Counted from the first letter of the stretch, positions 10,462 to 18,153 are shown. The stretch is 27,562 nucleotides of DNA from Anaerolineales bacterium UBA3940 (GCA_002385675.1 DGDY01000192.1:36773-64334); one strand, 5' to 3'. Numbers and translations are program-made. The notes: generated by a model not told the origin, from the sequence alone.

Positions 10462-10522
10462 GTAGGGGCAGGTCTATTGATGCGGTCGATGCGGAGCATC
10501 GCGCATCACGACCTGCCCCTAC
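10462..10522. repeat. Nested palindromic intergenic repeat, copy 2 (complete)
   Basis: Perfect 13-bp arms GTAGGGGCAGGTC / GACCTGCCCCTAC (10462-10474, 10510-10522) enclose TGATGCG/CGCATCA (10478-10484, 10502-10508). These in turn enclose CGATGC-gga-GCATCG (10487-10501). The whole unit can fold into one long hairpin. It lies between convergent genes. Copies are at 1-46 and, in inverted orientation, at 19709-19771. Confidence 0.85.
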
Positions 10523-10547
10523 TGGTCATAATGTTCGTGGATCGGAA

Positions 10548-10568
10548 GCCGAGACGTTTAGTCGCGGC
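10548..10568. repeat. Degenerate copy of the GCCGCGAC/GTCGCGGC hairpin repeat
   Basis: It differs at two positions from the exact copies at 10289-10309 and 22214-22234, which breaks one pair of the stem. It lies 25 bp downstream of the GTPase stop codon on the minus strand. Confidence 0.5.
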
Positions 10569-10593
10569 GGTTTACGCTACAATTGCCTCTCCC

Positions 10594-11583
10594 TTACGCA
10601 TTCAACTCAACGATATCCCCGTCATGCAGCACGTGGTCGCGACCGACCATTTGCCCGTCGTACACGCCGGTTCCCCAGACGCGCGCCGAGCGGAGCTGCT
10701 CGACAAAATCGCGGTGGACTCTGCCTGCGAACTCCTCGACGGTGCTGCCCGCCTTCAGCACGAACGGCGCGCTGAAGTCCGGCTCCTTGCCGGGCGGCTT
10801 CGAGTACACGCGGATAATGCCGAGATGTTCAAACACGGCCTGCTTCATGCGCTCGATGTTGCGGTTCTGCTCGACCGAGATGGGGATGAGCGGGCATTGC
10901 GGCTCGCCGAGCAGTTCGCACAGCACCTCGAAGTCCTCGTCGTGGCGCTCGTCGTCTGTCTTGTTGACCAGCACCAGCATCGGGATGAACCACAGGCGGG
11001 ACTCGGGCGGGTACTCGTCGCGAAGCTGCGCCGGGATGATGCGGTGCTCCTCCAGCCGCGCCAGCATCTGCTCATACTGCTCGATGGGGTCGGCCTGCAG
11101 GTCGATCACGAGCAGGATCAGGTCGGCGCGTCGGATCAGGCTGATCAGCGGGCCTTCCTCGAAGGCGTAGTCAAGCGGCGGGGTGTCGACAAGCTGCACC
11201 TGCACGTTGTCGATGGGCATCATGCCCGGCGTGGGAATGCGTGTCGTGAATGGGTACTCGGCGACTTCCGGCTCGGCGTTTGTCAGCGCGCGCACGAGGC
11301 TCGACTTGCCGGTGTTGGCCGGGCCGATCACGACGATCTGCGCCGCGCCCTCCCTGCTGATGTTGTAAGGCGACTCGCGCCGCCCGCCCGACTTGCGGGC
11401 CGCCGCCGACTCGCGCAACTTGGCCAGCTTGCGCCGCAGGTCGGCACGCAGGTGGTCCGTCCCCTTGTGCTTGGGGACGGTGCTGATCAGCTCCTCAAGG
11501 CAGGCGATCTTCTCTTCGGTGGTCTCGGCGGCGCGGAACCGCTCTTCGGCTGCGAAGTATTCCGGTGGAAGATTGGCAGGCAT
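10594..11583 (-). CDS. Obg/DRG-superfamily GTPase with C-terminal TGS domain
   Basis: A 329-residue P-loop GTPase. The charged N-terminal helical segment HKGTDHLRADLRRKLAKLR (39-57) resembles that of DRG proteins. G1 GPANTGKS is at 87-94 and the G2 Thr pair at about 113-114. G3 is DTPP (133-136) instead of the usual DxxG, and G4 NKTD is at 207-210. A TGS domain fills about 258-329 and ends GTGVYDGQMVGRDHVLHDGDIVELNA. Such proteins usually act on ribosomes or other RNA complexes. The order N-helix, G-domain, TGS matches archaeal/eukaryotic DRG more than bacterial Obg. AAGGGG lies about 9 nt before the ATG. Function in this organism is not established. Confidence 0.85.
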   Translation of the reverse strand: MPANLPPEYFAAEERFRAAETTEEKIACLEELISTVPKHKGTDHLRADLRRKLAKLRESAAARKSGGRRESPYNISREGAAQIVVIGPANTGKSSLVRALTNAEPEVAEYPFTTRIPTPGMMPIDNVQVQLVDTPPLDYAFEEGPLISLIRRADLILLVIDLQADPIEQYEQMLARLEEHRIIPAQLRDEYPPESRLWFIPMLVLVNKTDDERHDEDFEVLCELLGEPQCPLIPISVEQNRNIERMKQAVFEHLGIIRVYSKPPGKEPDFSAPFVLKAGSTVEEFAGRVHRDFVEQLRSARVWGTGVYDGQMVGRDHVLHDGDIVELNA

Positions 11584-11659
11584 GGTTGTCTACCCCTTTC
11601 CCTGTGTGCAGCGCGAACAGCCGGATAAGCCGGTGCGAGACGCGCCGGTTTCATCCTTA

Positions 11660-11665
11660 ATTATA
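11660..11665 (-). promoter_or_regulatory. Candidate -10 element upstream of the GTPase gene
   Basis: A perfect TATAAT on the minus strand about 75 bp upstream of the GTPase start, in the 147-bp gap after the SIS gene. No convincing -35 hexamer is found 16-18 bp further upstream. Confidence 0.35.
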
Positions 11666-11730
11666 TCTGAGGCCCGGTCCTACCCCTCGCGGCTCGGCCA
11701 GCCGCAGGCTGCGAGGCCGGGCCGGGTGTG

Positions 11731-12777
11731 CTACTCCGTTTCTGTCACCTTGCGGATGCTGCGCGGGGCATCGACGTTGTAGCCGCGGATATGCGCCAGG
11801 TGCACCGCGAAAAGCTGCCCCGGCACCACCATCGTGATGGGGGACAGCCATTCCGGCAGGGTGGCCGGCACGCGGATGCTGTGGGACGTCATGGCGAGCG
11901 CCTCTTCCGCGTCGCTGAGGCAGATGATCTCGGCGCGGTGCTTGACGAGCGTCTGCATGAAGGATAGCGTCGTGTCCAGCATCGCGCCCTGCGACGCGAC
12001 GACCATCACCGGGAAGCCATCCTCGATCATCGCGATGGGCCCATGCAGGAAGTCCGCGCTGCTGTACGGCTCGACGATGGTGTAGGTCATCTCCTTGAGC
12101 TTAAGCGCGATCTCGTAGGCGGTGGCAAAGTGGTAGCCGCGCCCGGTGACGACGGAGCGGCTCATGTAGCGGTAGCGGCGCACCAGGTCTGCGACCTGTT
12201 CGTCGACTGTCAGCGTCGCCTTCACCGCATCAGGGGTGCTGTGCAGCGCCGCCCACTGCGCATCATCGCCGGACAGTGCCGCGCTCAGCATGGCGATCGC
12301 GCCAAGCGAGGCGGTGTAGGTCTTGGTAGCGGCAACCGCCCGCTCCTGCCCCGCCCCGAGGTCGAGCACAAAATCGCCCTGCTGCGCGAGGTCGGAGCCG
12401 GGCGTGTTGGTGATGACGGCGGTCAGTGCGCCCTGCCGCCGCGCCTCGGCGACCACGCTCACGATGTCCGGGCTCTTCCCGCTCTGGCTGATGCCGATCA
12501 CCAGCGCGCGCTCAAAACGGGGCGGCTTGTGGTAGATGGTGAACATGCTGGGGGCGGCAAGGAGGACGGGCAGGCTGTTTTCCATGCCGAGAACGTACTT
12601 GGCATAGCGGGCGGCGTTGTCGCTCGTGCCGCGCGCGGCAATCACGATGTGCGTAATGCCCCGCTCTGCAATCGCGTCAGCGAGCCGCCGGGCGGTTTCC
12701 TGCTCGCGCTCAAAGAGCCGTGCGAGCACGTCCGGCTGCTCGTGGATTTCCTGGTAGACATAGGACGAGCTTAACAT
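11731..12777 (-). CDS. SIS-domain sugar-phosphate isomerase/deaminase, GlmS-C-like
   Basis: A 348-residue protein with two SIS domains related to the isomerase half of GlmS. The glutamine amidotransferase domain is absent. The first SIS domain shows ARGTSDNAA and the phosphate-binding [12 protein letters not shown]. The second shows [21 protein letters not shown] followed by [17 protein letters not shown], where GlmS has E-x-x-x-GELKHGP. Lacking the ammonia-producing domain, it is more likely a NagB-II-type glucosamine-6-phosphate deaminase or an AgaS-like enzyme than a synthase. I start at ATG 12777 because GGAGG lies 5 nt upstream; a GTG at 12813 would add 12 unconserved residues. It lies 3' of phoU on the same strand, separated by 286 bp of hairpin repeats. 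Confidence 0.85.
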   Translation of the reverse strand: MLSSSYVYQEIHEQPDVLARLFEREQETARRLADAIAERGITHIVIAARGTSDNAARYAKYVLGMENSLPVLLAAPSMFTIYHKPPRFERALVIGISQSGKSPDIVSVVAEARRQGALTAVITNTPGSDLAQQGDFVLDLGAGQERAVAATKTYTASLGAIAMLSAALSGDDAQWAALHSTPDAVKATLTVDEQVADLVRRYRYMSRSVVTGRGYHFATAYEIALKLKEMTYTIVEPYSSADFLHGPIAMIEDGFPVMVVASQGAMLDTTLSFMQTLVKHRAEIICLSDAEEALAMTSHSIRVPATLPEWLSPITMVVPGQLFAVHLAHIRGYNVDAPRSIRKVTETE

Positions 12778-12860
12778 TGCGGCCTCCGCGGGTGTAGTAG
12801 CTGCCCGCTTCACTGGCGCGGGCAGGTGTGGGTGATGAGTAACAGAGGATTGCAGTGCCG

Positions 12861-12866
12861 ATTGTA
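12861..12866 (-). promoter_or_regulatory. Candidate -10 element upstream of the SIS gene
   Basis: TACAAT on the minus strand, about 84 bp before the chosen SIS start, with five of six consensus matches. The corresponding -35 region (TGGCCC) is poor. Confidence 0.25.
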
Positions 12867-12900
12867 ACGGGGTTCGCTCCAGCGGGCCAGCGCGCCCCGC

Positions 12901-12964
12901 CCGGAAATGAAATTCCCGGCTACGTGATAGCTTTGCTAATCCCTATGGCCGGGAATTTCATTCC
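12901..12964. repeat. Long inverted repeat with ~19-bp arms
   Basis: The left arm CCGGAAATGAAATTCCCGGC (12901-12920) is complementary to the right arm starting GCCGGGAATTTCATT at 12948, with one slip near the stem base. The loop is 27 nt. A related short hairpin with the same GCCGGGAAT motif lies at 13038-13060. It lies between phoU and the SIS gene and has no coding potential. Confidence 0.7.
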
Positions 12965-12975
12965 TCGGCGGCCCG

Positions 12976-12999
12976 TCCTCCCCCTTGCAAGGGGGAGGA
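12976..12999. repeat. 24-bp perfect palindrome shared with the composite element at 22431-22523
   Basis: The half-site TCCTCCCCCTTG is followed directly by its reverse complement. The inner 22 bp are identical to 22471-22492. Flanking text (GCGACC ... TCGCAGG-GGGG) also matches the 22431-22523 element, so this is a diverged partial copy of that family extending to about 13025. Confidence 0.75.
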
Positions 13000-13037
13000 T
13001 GCGACCCGGAGCATCGCAGGAGGGGTCCAGCGGCAGC

Positions 13038-13060
13038 GCCGGGGAATTCCATTTCCCGGC
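13038..13060 (-). terminator. Hairpin just 3' of phoU
   Basis: GCCGGGGAAT (13038-13047) pairs with ATTTCCCGGC (13051-13060), leaving one mismatch and a 3-nt loop. It begins 3 nt after the phoU stop codon on the minus strand. No T-run follows, so it may be an mRNA 3'-end stabiliser rather than a rho-independent terminator. Confidence 0.5.
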
Positions 13061-13063
13061 AGG

Positions 13064-13741
13064 CTACAGCGTCTCCCCCGGCTCGGGGTTGATCTCGTCG
13101 ACCGCGCCGGTAAAGATGTAGATCACGCGCTCCGCGACGTTGGTCGCCTGGTCGCCATAGCGTTCGAGGTAGCCGGTGGCGCGCATCACGTCAAAGTAAG
13201 ACTGGACGAGGGCCGGGTTGTCGGTTTCAGCGCAGCGCTGCACGACCTTGCGCCGCAGCCGCAGGTAAAGCTCATCCACCTCGTTGTCACGCAGCGCGGC
13301 TTCCCGCGCCATCTTGATGTCGTGAGCAGCGTAGGCTTTCATGCACTGGTCCAGCATGGCGATCACGATGTCGCCCATCTGCCAGAGTTCGTCGAGCCCC
13401 TCCCACTCGGGGTGCGGACCCAGCCCCAGCGCGATGTTGGCAATGCCCTTCGCCTGATCGCCCATGCGCTCCAGGTCAACGATCATGTTCATCACGGCGA
13501 CGATGGAGCGCAGGTCACGGGCGATGGGCTGCTGCCGGGCGATCAACTGGACGCAGAAGTCCTCAATGGCGAACCGCTGGGCGTTGATCGTCGCATCGAA
13601 ATCGTGGACACGCTGGGCTGTTTCGTGGTCGGACTGCGCGAGCGCGCCCAGCGCCATCCGCAGGCTTTCCTCGACCATGCTGCCCATCCGCAGGATCTCG
13701 TCCTGCATGTCGCTTAGCTGTTTGTCAAAGTGTGTGCGCAT
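13064..13741 (-). CDS. phoU: Phosphate transport system regulator PhoU
   Basis: A 225-residue all-helical protein with two PhoU repeats, which in bacteria links the Pst transporter to phosphate signalling and restrains uptake. The first repeat starts MRTHFDKQLSDMQDEILRMGSMVEESLRMALGAL. Each repeat carries the acidic metal-binding type motif: MNMIVDLERMGDQAKGIANIA near residues 84-104, and VMRATGYLERYGDQATNVAERVIYIFTG near the C-terminus. Length is typical. It starts 19 bp after the pstB1 stop, with GGAGG about 5 nt before the ATG, and is the last gene of the pst operon. Confidence 0.95.
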   Translation of the reverse strand: MRTHFDKQLSDMQDEILRMGSMVEESLRMALGALAQSDHETAQRVHDFDATINAQRFAIEDFCVQLIARQQPIARDLRSIVAVMNMIVDLERMGDQAKGIANIALGLGPHPEWEGLDELWQMGDIVIAMLDQCMKAYAAHDIKMAREAALRDNEVDELYLRLRRKVVQRCAETDNPALVQSYFDVMRATGYLERYGDQATNVAERVIYIFTGAVDEINPEPGETL

Positions 13742-13760
13742 CGGCCCCTCCCTGGCGGCT

Positions 13761-14519
13761 TTAACCCCGCCGCCCGGTAATATAAGCCTCGGTTAATTCC
13801 TCTTTGGGGGCGCGGAAGACCTGATCGGTCTCCCCGAACTCGACGAGGCGGCCCAGCCAGAAGAAGCCCGTCCAGTCGGAGACGCGCGCCGCCTGCTGCA
13901 TGTTGTGCGTGACGATGACGATGGTGTAGTTCTCGGCTAGCTGCCGCATCAGTTCCTCGATGCTCAGCGTTGCGACCGGGTCCAGGGCGGAAGCCGGCTC
14001 GTCCATCAGGATGACTTCGGGCTTCACCGCGACCGTCCGCGCGATGCATAGGCGCTGCTGCTGGCCGGGGTTCAGAGACAGTGCGGACTCGTCCAGCCGG
14101 TCCTTCACCTCGTCCCACAGCGCCGCCCCGCGCAGGCTCTCCTCGACGATAGCGTCCAGATCGCCGTTCTTCGCCATGCCGAGGACGCGCGGGCCGAAGG
14201 CTACGTTGTCATACACGCTCTGCGGGAAGGGGTTGGGCCGCTGGAACACCATGCCGACGCGCTGGCGCAGCACGGCGACATCCACATCCTCGTCATAGAT
14301 GTTCTTGCCGTCGAGCAGGATTTTGCCCTCGACGCGGGTGCCCTTGATCGTGTCGTTCATGCGGTTCAGCGAGCGCAGGAAGGTGGACTTGCCGCAGCCG
14401 GACGGGCCGATCAGCGCCGTGATCTTGTTGCGCTTGATCGACAGATTAAGGTCCTTGAGGGCATGGAATTCGCCGTAGTAGAAGTTGAAGTCCTGTACCT
14501 CGATGATATTTTCGTCCAT
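13761..14519 (-). CDS. pstB: Phosphate ABC transporter ATPase PstB1 with degenerate signature motif
   Basis: A 252-residue nucleotide-binding subunit of the phosphate importer. Walker A GPSGCGKS (38-45), Q-loop Gln93 ([10 protein letters not shown]), Walker B with catalytic Glu174 (VILMDEP) and switch His205 (IVTHNM) are all intact. The ABC signature, normally LSGGQ, reads LNPGQ (149-153). The codons CTG AAC CCC GGC CAG at this site confirm it. Asn and Pro replace the Ser and Gly that contact the ATP gamma-phosphate across the dimer. The neighbouring pstB2 has the opposite pattern, so the two probably form a heterodimer. The ATG shares one base with the pstB2 stop (TGATG), implying coupled synthesis. 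Confidence 0.95.
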   Translation of the reverse strand: MDENIIEVQDFNFYYGEFHALKDLNLSIKRNKITALIGPSGCGKSTFLRSLNRMNDTIKGTRVEGKILLDGKNIYDEDVDVAVLRQRVGMVFQRPNPFPQSVYDNVAFGPRVLGMAKNGDLDAIVEESLRGAALWDEVKDRLDESALSLNPGQQQRLCIARTVAVKPEVILMDEPASALDPVATLSIEELMRQLAENYTIVIVTHNMQQAARVSDWTGFFWLGRLVEFGETDQVFRAPKEELTEAYITGRRG

Positions 14520-15295
14520 CAGCCAAACCGCCCTGTCACGTAATCCTCTGTGCGCTGGTCCTTCGGGTTGGTGAACAGCTCGCCGCCGTCGCCCACTTCG
14601 ATCAGCTCGCCGTCCAGCAGGAAGGCCGCGCGGTCGGCGATGCGCGCCGCCTGCTGCACGCTGTGAGGGACCATGACAATAGTGTACTGCTGCTTCAACT
14701 CGGCAAGCGAGTCCTCGACGATGCCCGTCGAGAGCGGGTCCAGGCCCGAGGTTGGGTTGTCGAGCAGGATTACCTCGGGGCGGAGCGCGAGGCTACGCGC
14801 GAGGCACAGCCGTTGCTGCTGCCCGCCCGACAGCGCCGACGCGGACGAGTTCAGCCGGTCCTTGACCTCATCCCACAGAGCGGCCTGCTGGAGCGACTCG
14901 GTGACGCGCTCCTCCAGCACCGCCTCGTTGCGCACCCCGGCGAGCTTCAGGCCGTAGGTCAGATTGTCCCAGATGCTGCCGGGGAGCGGCGTCGGTAGCG
15001 CGAACACCATACTGATGCGGCGGCGCAGCGACGCGATCTCCACATCCTCATCGAAGACGCTCTTGTCGTTGAACAGCACGTCGCCTTCGTGCCGGGCCCC
15101 CTCGATCAGGTCAGAGAGGCGGTTGAACAGCCGGAGCAGGGTTGTCTTACCGGCGCGGGACGGGCCGAACAGCACGAAAATCTCGTTAGGCGGGATGTCC
15201 AGCGTGATGTTCTTGAGCGCACGCGTCCCGTCCTCATAGGTGAAGGACACGTTGCGCACGGCGATTTTGGGTTTGACGGCGGTGTGAACGGTCAT
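14519..15295 (-). CDS. PstB-like ATPase PstB2 lacking catalytic Glu and Q-loop Gln
   Basis: A 258-residue paralogue of PstB encoded directly before it. Walker A (GPSRAGKT, 44-51) and the signature LSGGQ (155-159) are intact, so ATP can still bind. The Walker B Glu is Asn180 ([13 protein letters not shown]; codons GAC AAC), and the Q-loop Gln is Ala99 ([10 protein letters not shown]). His211 is kept within VPHSVQQ instead of the usual THNMQQ. Loss of the general base Glu should abolish hydrolysis at its own Walker site, while its LSGGQ can complete PstB1's site. The gene starts 3 nt after pstA ends and overlaps pstB1 by one base. The PstB family assignment is secure from sequence along its length (WDEVKDRL, the C-terminal YVTGRFG). 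Confidence 0.93.
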   Translation of the reverse strand: MTVHTAVKPKIAVRNVSFTYEDGTRALKNITLDIPPNEIFVLFGPSRAGKTTLLRLFNRLSDLIEGARHEGDVLFNDKSVFDEDVEIASLRRRISMVFALPTPLPGSIWDNLTYGLKLAGVRNEAVLEERVTESLQQAALWDEVKDRLNSSASALSGGQQQRLCLARSLALRPEVILLDNPTSGLDPLSTGIVEDSLAELKQQYTIVMVPHSVQQAARIADRAAFLLDGELIEVGDGGELFTNPKDQRTEDYVTGRFG

Positions 15296-15298
15296 GGC

Positions 15299-16144
15299 TT
15301 ACCACTCCCGGCGGCGGCGCATCCGCGTGCGCACGATGGTGGCGACGAGCGTCAGCGCCAGCACGATCATCAGGAGCACGAGCGCCGTGCCGTACTGGAT
15401 GTCCAGCGGCATGTTCGGCACCTGCGTGGAGATGACGTACAGGTGATAGGGCAGCGCCATCGTCTGGTCGAAGATGGACTTTGGCAGATCGGGCAGGTAG
15501 AAGGCGGCGACGGTGAACAGGAGCGGCGCGGTTTCGCCCGCAGCGCGCCCCAGCCCGAGGATCACGCCGGTGAGGATGCCGGGTAACGCCTGCGGCAGGA
15601 CCTGATGCCAGATGGTCTGCCAGCGCGTCGCGCCGAGGCTGTAACTCGTCACGCGGAAGCGCTCCGGCACGGCCAGCAGCGCTTCTTCCGCTGTGCTGAT
15701 CACGACCGGCAGCGTCATGATGCCCAGTGTCAGCGAGCCGGCGATGATCGACGTGCCGAGTCTCATGGTCAGCACGAACGCGCCCAGCCCGAACAGTCCG
15801 TATACAATCGACGGGATGCCCGCGAGGTTCACGATAGCCAGCCGCACCATGCGCGTGAGCCAGGTGTCGCCCGCGTACTCGGCGAGGTAGATGGCCGCGC
15901 CAATCGCAAGCGGCATGGACACAATCGCCGTGCCGAACGTCAGGTACACCGTGCCCAGCAGGGCGGGCATGATGCCGCCTTCGGTCATGCCGTTGGTCGG
16001 CGGCTGGGTGAGGAACTCCCAGCTAATCGCCCCTATGCCCTGTACGAAGATGTACACAATGACCAGCACGGTCGGGATGACAACGAGCGCCGCCACTGCC
16101 GTGATGACGCCCACTGCGATCTTGTTCATTTGCTGCCGCGTCAT
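15299..16144 (-). CDS. pstA: Phosphate ABC transporter permease PstA
   Basis: A 281-residue integral membrane subunit of the phosphate channel, with about six hydrophobic segments beginning at KIAVGVITAVAALVVIPTVLVIVYIFVQG. The loop ISTAEEALLAVPERFRVTSYSLGATRWQTIWHQVLPQALPGI is the coupling segment that docks on PstB. An open frame continues upstream to 16486 but only antisense-like to real conservation and inside pstC. The ATG at 16144 overlaps the pstC stop as ATGA, so I use that; an alternative Met lies five codons later. Confidence 0.95.
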   Translation of the reverse strand: MTRQQMNKIAVGVITAVAALVVIPTVLVIVYIFVQGIGAISWEFLTQPPTNGMTEGGIMPALLGTVYLTFGTAIVSMPLAIGAAIYLAEYAGDTWLTRMVRLAIVNLAGIPSIVYGLFGLGAFVLTMRLGTSIIAGSLTLGIMTLPVVISTAEEALLAVPERFRVTSYSLGATRWQTIWHQVLPQALPGILTGVILGLGRAAGETAPLLFTVAAFYLPDLPKSIFDQTMALPYHLYVISTQVPNMPLDIQYGTALVLLMIVLALTLVATIVRTRMRRRREW

Positions 16145-17103
16145 AGCTGCCCTCTCCGGCGGCGGTTCACAGGCTGGCCGACGATCCGGGTGGCCAGCGA
16201 GTTGATCGCGAACGTGATGATGAACAGCACGATGCCGATACCGAACAGCATGTGGTAGTGCTGGCTGCCCTGCGCCACCTCGCCCATCTCGGCGGCGATG
16301 GTGGCCGTCATGGTGCGCACCGGCTGGAACATGATGCCGCTGCCCAGCGCGGGGACGTTGGCGGCGTTGCCCGTCACCATCATCACCGCCATTGTCTCGC
16401 CAATGGCGCGGCCAATGCCGAGCATCACCGCGATGACGAGGCCCGAGCGGGCGGCGGGCAGCACTACCCGCCAGATGGTCTGCCATTGCGTCGCGCCGAG
16501 CGCCAGCGCGCCGTCACGGTACTCCTTCGGCACGGCGTACAGCGCATCCTCCGAGATGCTGATGATGGTCGGCAGCGACATGTAGGCCAGCAGCAACGAC
16601 CCGGTAAAGGCCGTCAGGCCCGTCGGCGCGCCAAGCCGCTGGATGAGCGGCGCGAGCGCCACCCACCCCAGGAAGCCGAGCACGATCGACGGGATGCCCG
16701 CAAGCATCTCGATGAGCGGCTTGAGGATCTCGCGCTGGCCCTGCGGTGCGATCTCGCCGAGGTAGATGGCGGTCGTCAGGCCGAGCGGCACGGCGATGAC
16801 AATCGCGCCGAACGTCACCAGCAGCGATCCGAACAGCAGCGGCCACAGCCCGAAGATGTTCTCAATCGGGTACCAGCGCGGGCCGAACAGCTCGCTGAGC
16901 GGCACCGATACGAACGCGGGCAGACCTTCCCGCAGCAGGAAGATGAAGATGAGTGCGACAAGCACAATGGTCGAGATGCCGGCGATCCAGATCAGCCGCT
17001 CGATGATAAACTCCCCGATGCGCTGCCACCCGACCCGCCGGCGGGCGGTCAGCGGTGTCATCATTGTCACGCCTTGCCGGGTTTCTGACCTTGCAGATGG
17101 CAT
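16141..17103 (-). CDS. pstC: Phosphate ABC transporter permease PstC
   Basis: A 320-residue partner permease of PstA with about six membrane segments (first: LIWIAGISTIVLVALIFIFLLREGLPAF). The PstC-type periplasmic segment SELFGPRWYPIENIFGLWPLLFGSLLVTFGAI follows. The ATPase-coupling loop ISEDALYAVPKEYRDGALALGATQWQTIWRVVLPAARSG is intact. AGGAG inside the last codons of pstS lies 7 nt before the ATG at 17103, which supports that start over the Met pair at 17064/17061. It begins 4 nt after the pstS stop and overlaps pstA by ATGA. Confidence 0.95.
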   Translation of the reverse strand: MPSARSETRQGVTMMTPLTARRRVGWQRIGEFIIERLIWIAGISTIVLVALIFIFLLREGLPAFVSVPLSELFGPRWYPIENIFGLWPLLFGSLLVTFGAIVIAVPLGLTTAIYLGEIAPQGQREILKPLIEMLAGIPSIVLGFLGWVALAPLIQRLGAPTGLTAFTGSLLLAYMSLPTIISISEDALYAVPKEYRDGALALGATQWQTIWRVVLPAARSGLVIAVMLGIGRAIGETMAVMMVTGNAANVPALGSGIMFQPVRTMTATIAAEMGEVAQGSQHYHMLFGIGIVLFIITFAINSLATRIVGQPVNRRRRGQL

Positions 17104-17107
17104 TCCA

Positions 17108-18019
17108 CTACTCCTGTTCCAGGGGGACGAACCCCAACTCGGTTACGATCGCCTGGCCTTCCGGGCTGAGAATCCACTCGATGTAGTCCGCCACGTCGCC
17201 CGTGGGCTCGCCCGCCGTGTACATGTACAGGTAGCGCGCGAGCGGGTAGGAGCCATCGGAGCCGGTTTCTATCGTCGGGTAGACGTAGGGGGAGTTCTCG
17301 TCGCGCGCTATGGCGAGCACCTTCTCATGCCCGGTCACATAGCCAAGCCCGTCATAGCTGATGGCGTTCGGGTTGCGGGTCAGCTCGTTCGTGATGGCGA
17401 CCGACGACGGCATCAGCAGGGTTTGCGGTGCGAAGATGTCCTTGTTGTTCTCGTCGCCCTGCCGTATGACCTCTTCAAGGAAGTAGACGTGCGTGCCGGA
17501 GTTCGTCTCGCGGGAGAGCAGGATGATAGGCGCGTCGTTGCCGCCAACTTCCTGCCAGTTGGTGATGCGGCCTGTGAAGATATCGGCAAGCTGGGGGATA
17601 GTGAGCCGGTCGACAGGGTTGTCGGGGTGTACAATCACGGCGAGGGCGTCGATGGCGACGGGGATTTCGACAGGTTCAACGCCTGCCGCGCGGGCCGCCT
17701 CGAATTCCTCAGCGGACATCTCACGCGAGGCGTTGGCGATGTCCACCGTGCCGTTGATCAGGGCGGCTATACCGGTGCCGGTGCCGCCCCCGGTCACGGC
17801 AATCGACACCTCCGGCTTGACCTGCTGGTAGGCCTCTGCCCATGCCAGTGCGAGGTTCACCAGCGTGTCGGAGCCCTTATTCTGGATAGCCTGCCCGGTG
17901 GTCGGCGCTTCTTCTGCTGCGCCGGCTGTGGGGGCCGGGCGGCAGGCTGCCAGTGTCAGCAGGGCAACCAGGGCGAGGACCGGCAGGTAAAAGCGGACAG
18001 GGGAGCGACATCGGCGCAT
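17108..18019 (-). CDS. pstS: Phosphate-binding lipoprotein PstS
   Basis: A 303-residue high-affinity phosphate receptor anchored outside the membrane. The signal peptide ends in lipobox LAAC with Cys26. Phosphate-site segments are visible in order: NKGSDTLVNLALAWAEAY, then the glycine loop VTGGGTGTGIAALINGTVDIANASREMS, and later LSRETNSGTHVYFLEEV. It is first in the pst operon and is preceded by a candidate PHO box. AGGAGG lies 4-5 nt before the ATG. Family and role are secure. Confidence 0.96.
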   Translation of the reverse strand: MRRCRSPVRFYLPVLALVALLTLAACRPAPTAGAAEEAPTTGQAIQNKGSDTLVNLALAWAEAYQQVKPEVSIAVTGGGTGTGIAALINGTVDIANASREMSAEEFEAARAAGVEPVEIPVAIDALAVIVHPDNPVDRLTIPQLADIFTGRITNWQEVGGNDAPIILLSRETNSGTHVYFLEEVIRQGDENNKDIFAPQTLLMPSSVAITNELTRNPNAISYDGLGYVTGHEKVLAIARDENSPYVYPTIETGSDGSYPLARYLYMYTAGEPTGDVADYIEWILSPEGQAIVTELGFVPLEQE

Positions 18020-18075
18020 AGGGCCTCCTGCTATGCTGTCGGGTCGACGTGTCGGTTTTTCTGAGGTCCATCCAC

Positions 18076-18113
18076 CTTAACGTATACTTGAATTTCTTTA
18101 AGAGAACGTTAAG
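18076..18113 (-). promoter_or_regulatory. PHO-box-like direct repeats upstream of pstS
   Basis: Reading the minus strand from 18113 gives CTTAA, then CTTAA 11 bp later, a weaker TTCAA after about 10 bp more, and GTTAA after another 11. PhoB/PhoP/SphR-type response regulators bind direct repeats of (C/T)TTAA-like units at about 11-bp spacing. The array ends about 57 bp before the pstS start and overlaps a possible -10 (TATACG, 18086-18081). It is a plausible phosphate-starvation control site but is not experimentally known. Confidence 0.6.
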
Positions 18114-18153
18114 CTCCCTTACCACTGGTGGAAGTTGCTCCGCACGCTGCCCC

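Noticed and set aside
12778..12813. GTG start 12 codons upstream for the SIS protein
   Set aside because: ATG 12777 has GGAGG 5 nt upstream and gives the usual family N-terminus.
16145..16486. N-terminal extension of pstA
   Set aside because: The extra residues are Arg/His/Gly-rich with no conservation pattern and lie wholly inside pstC. The ATGA overlap at 16141-16144 gives a natural start.
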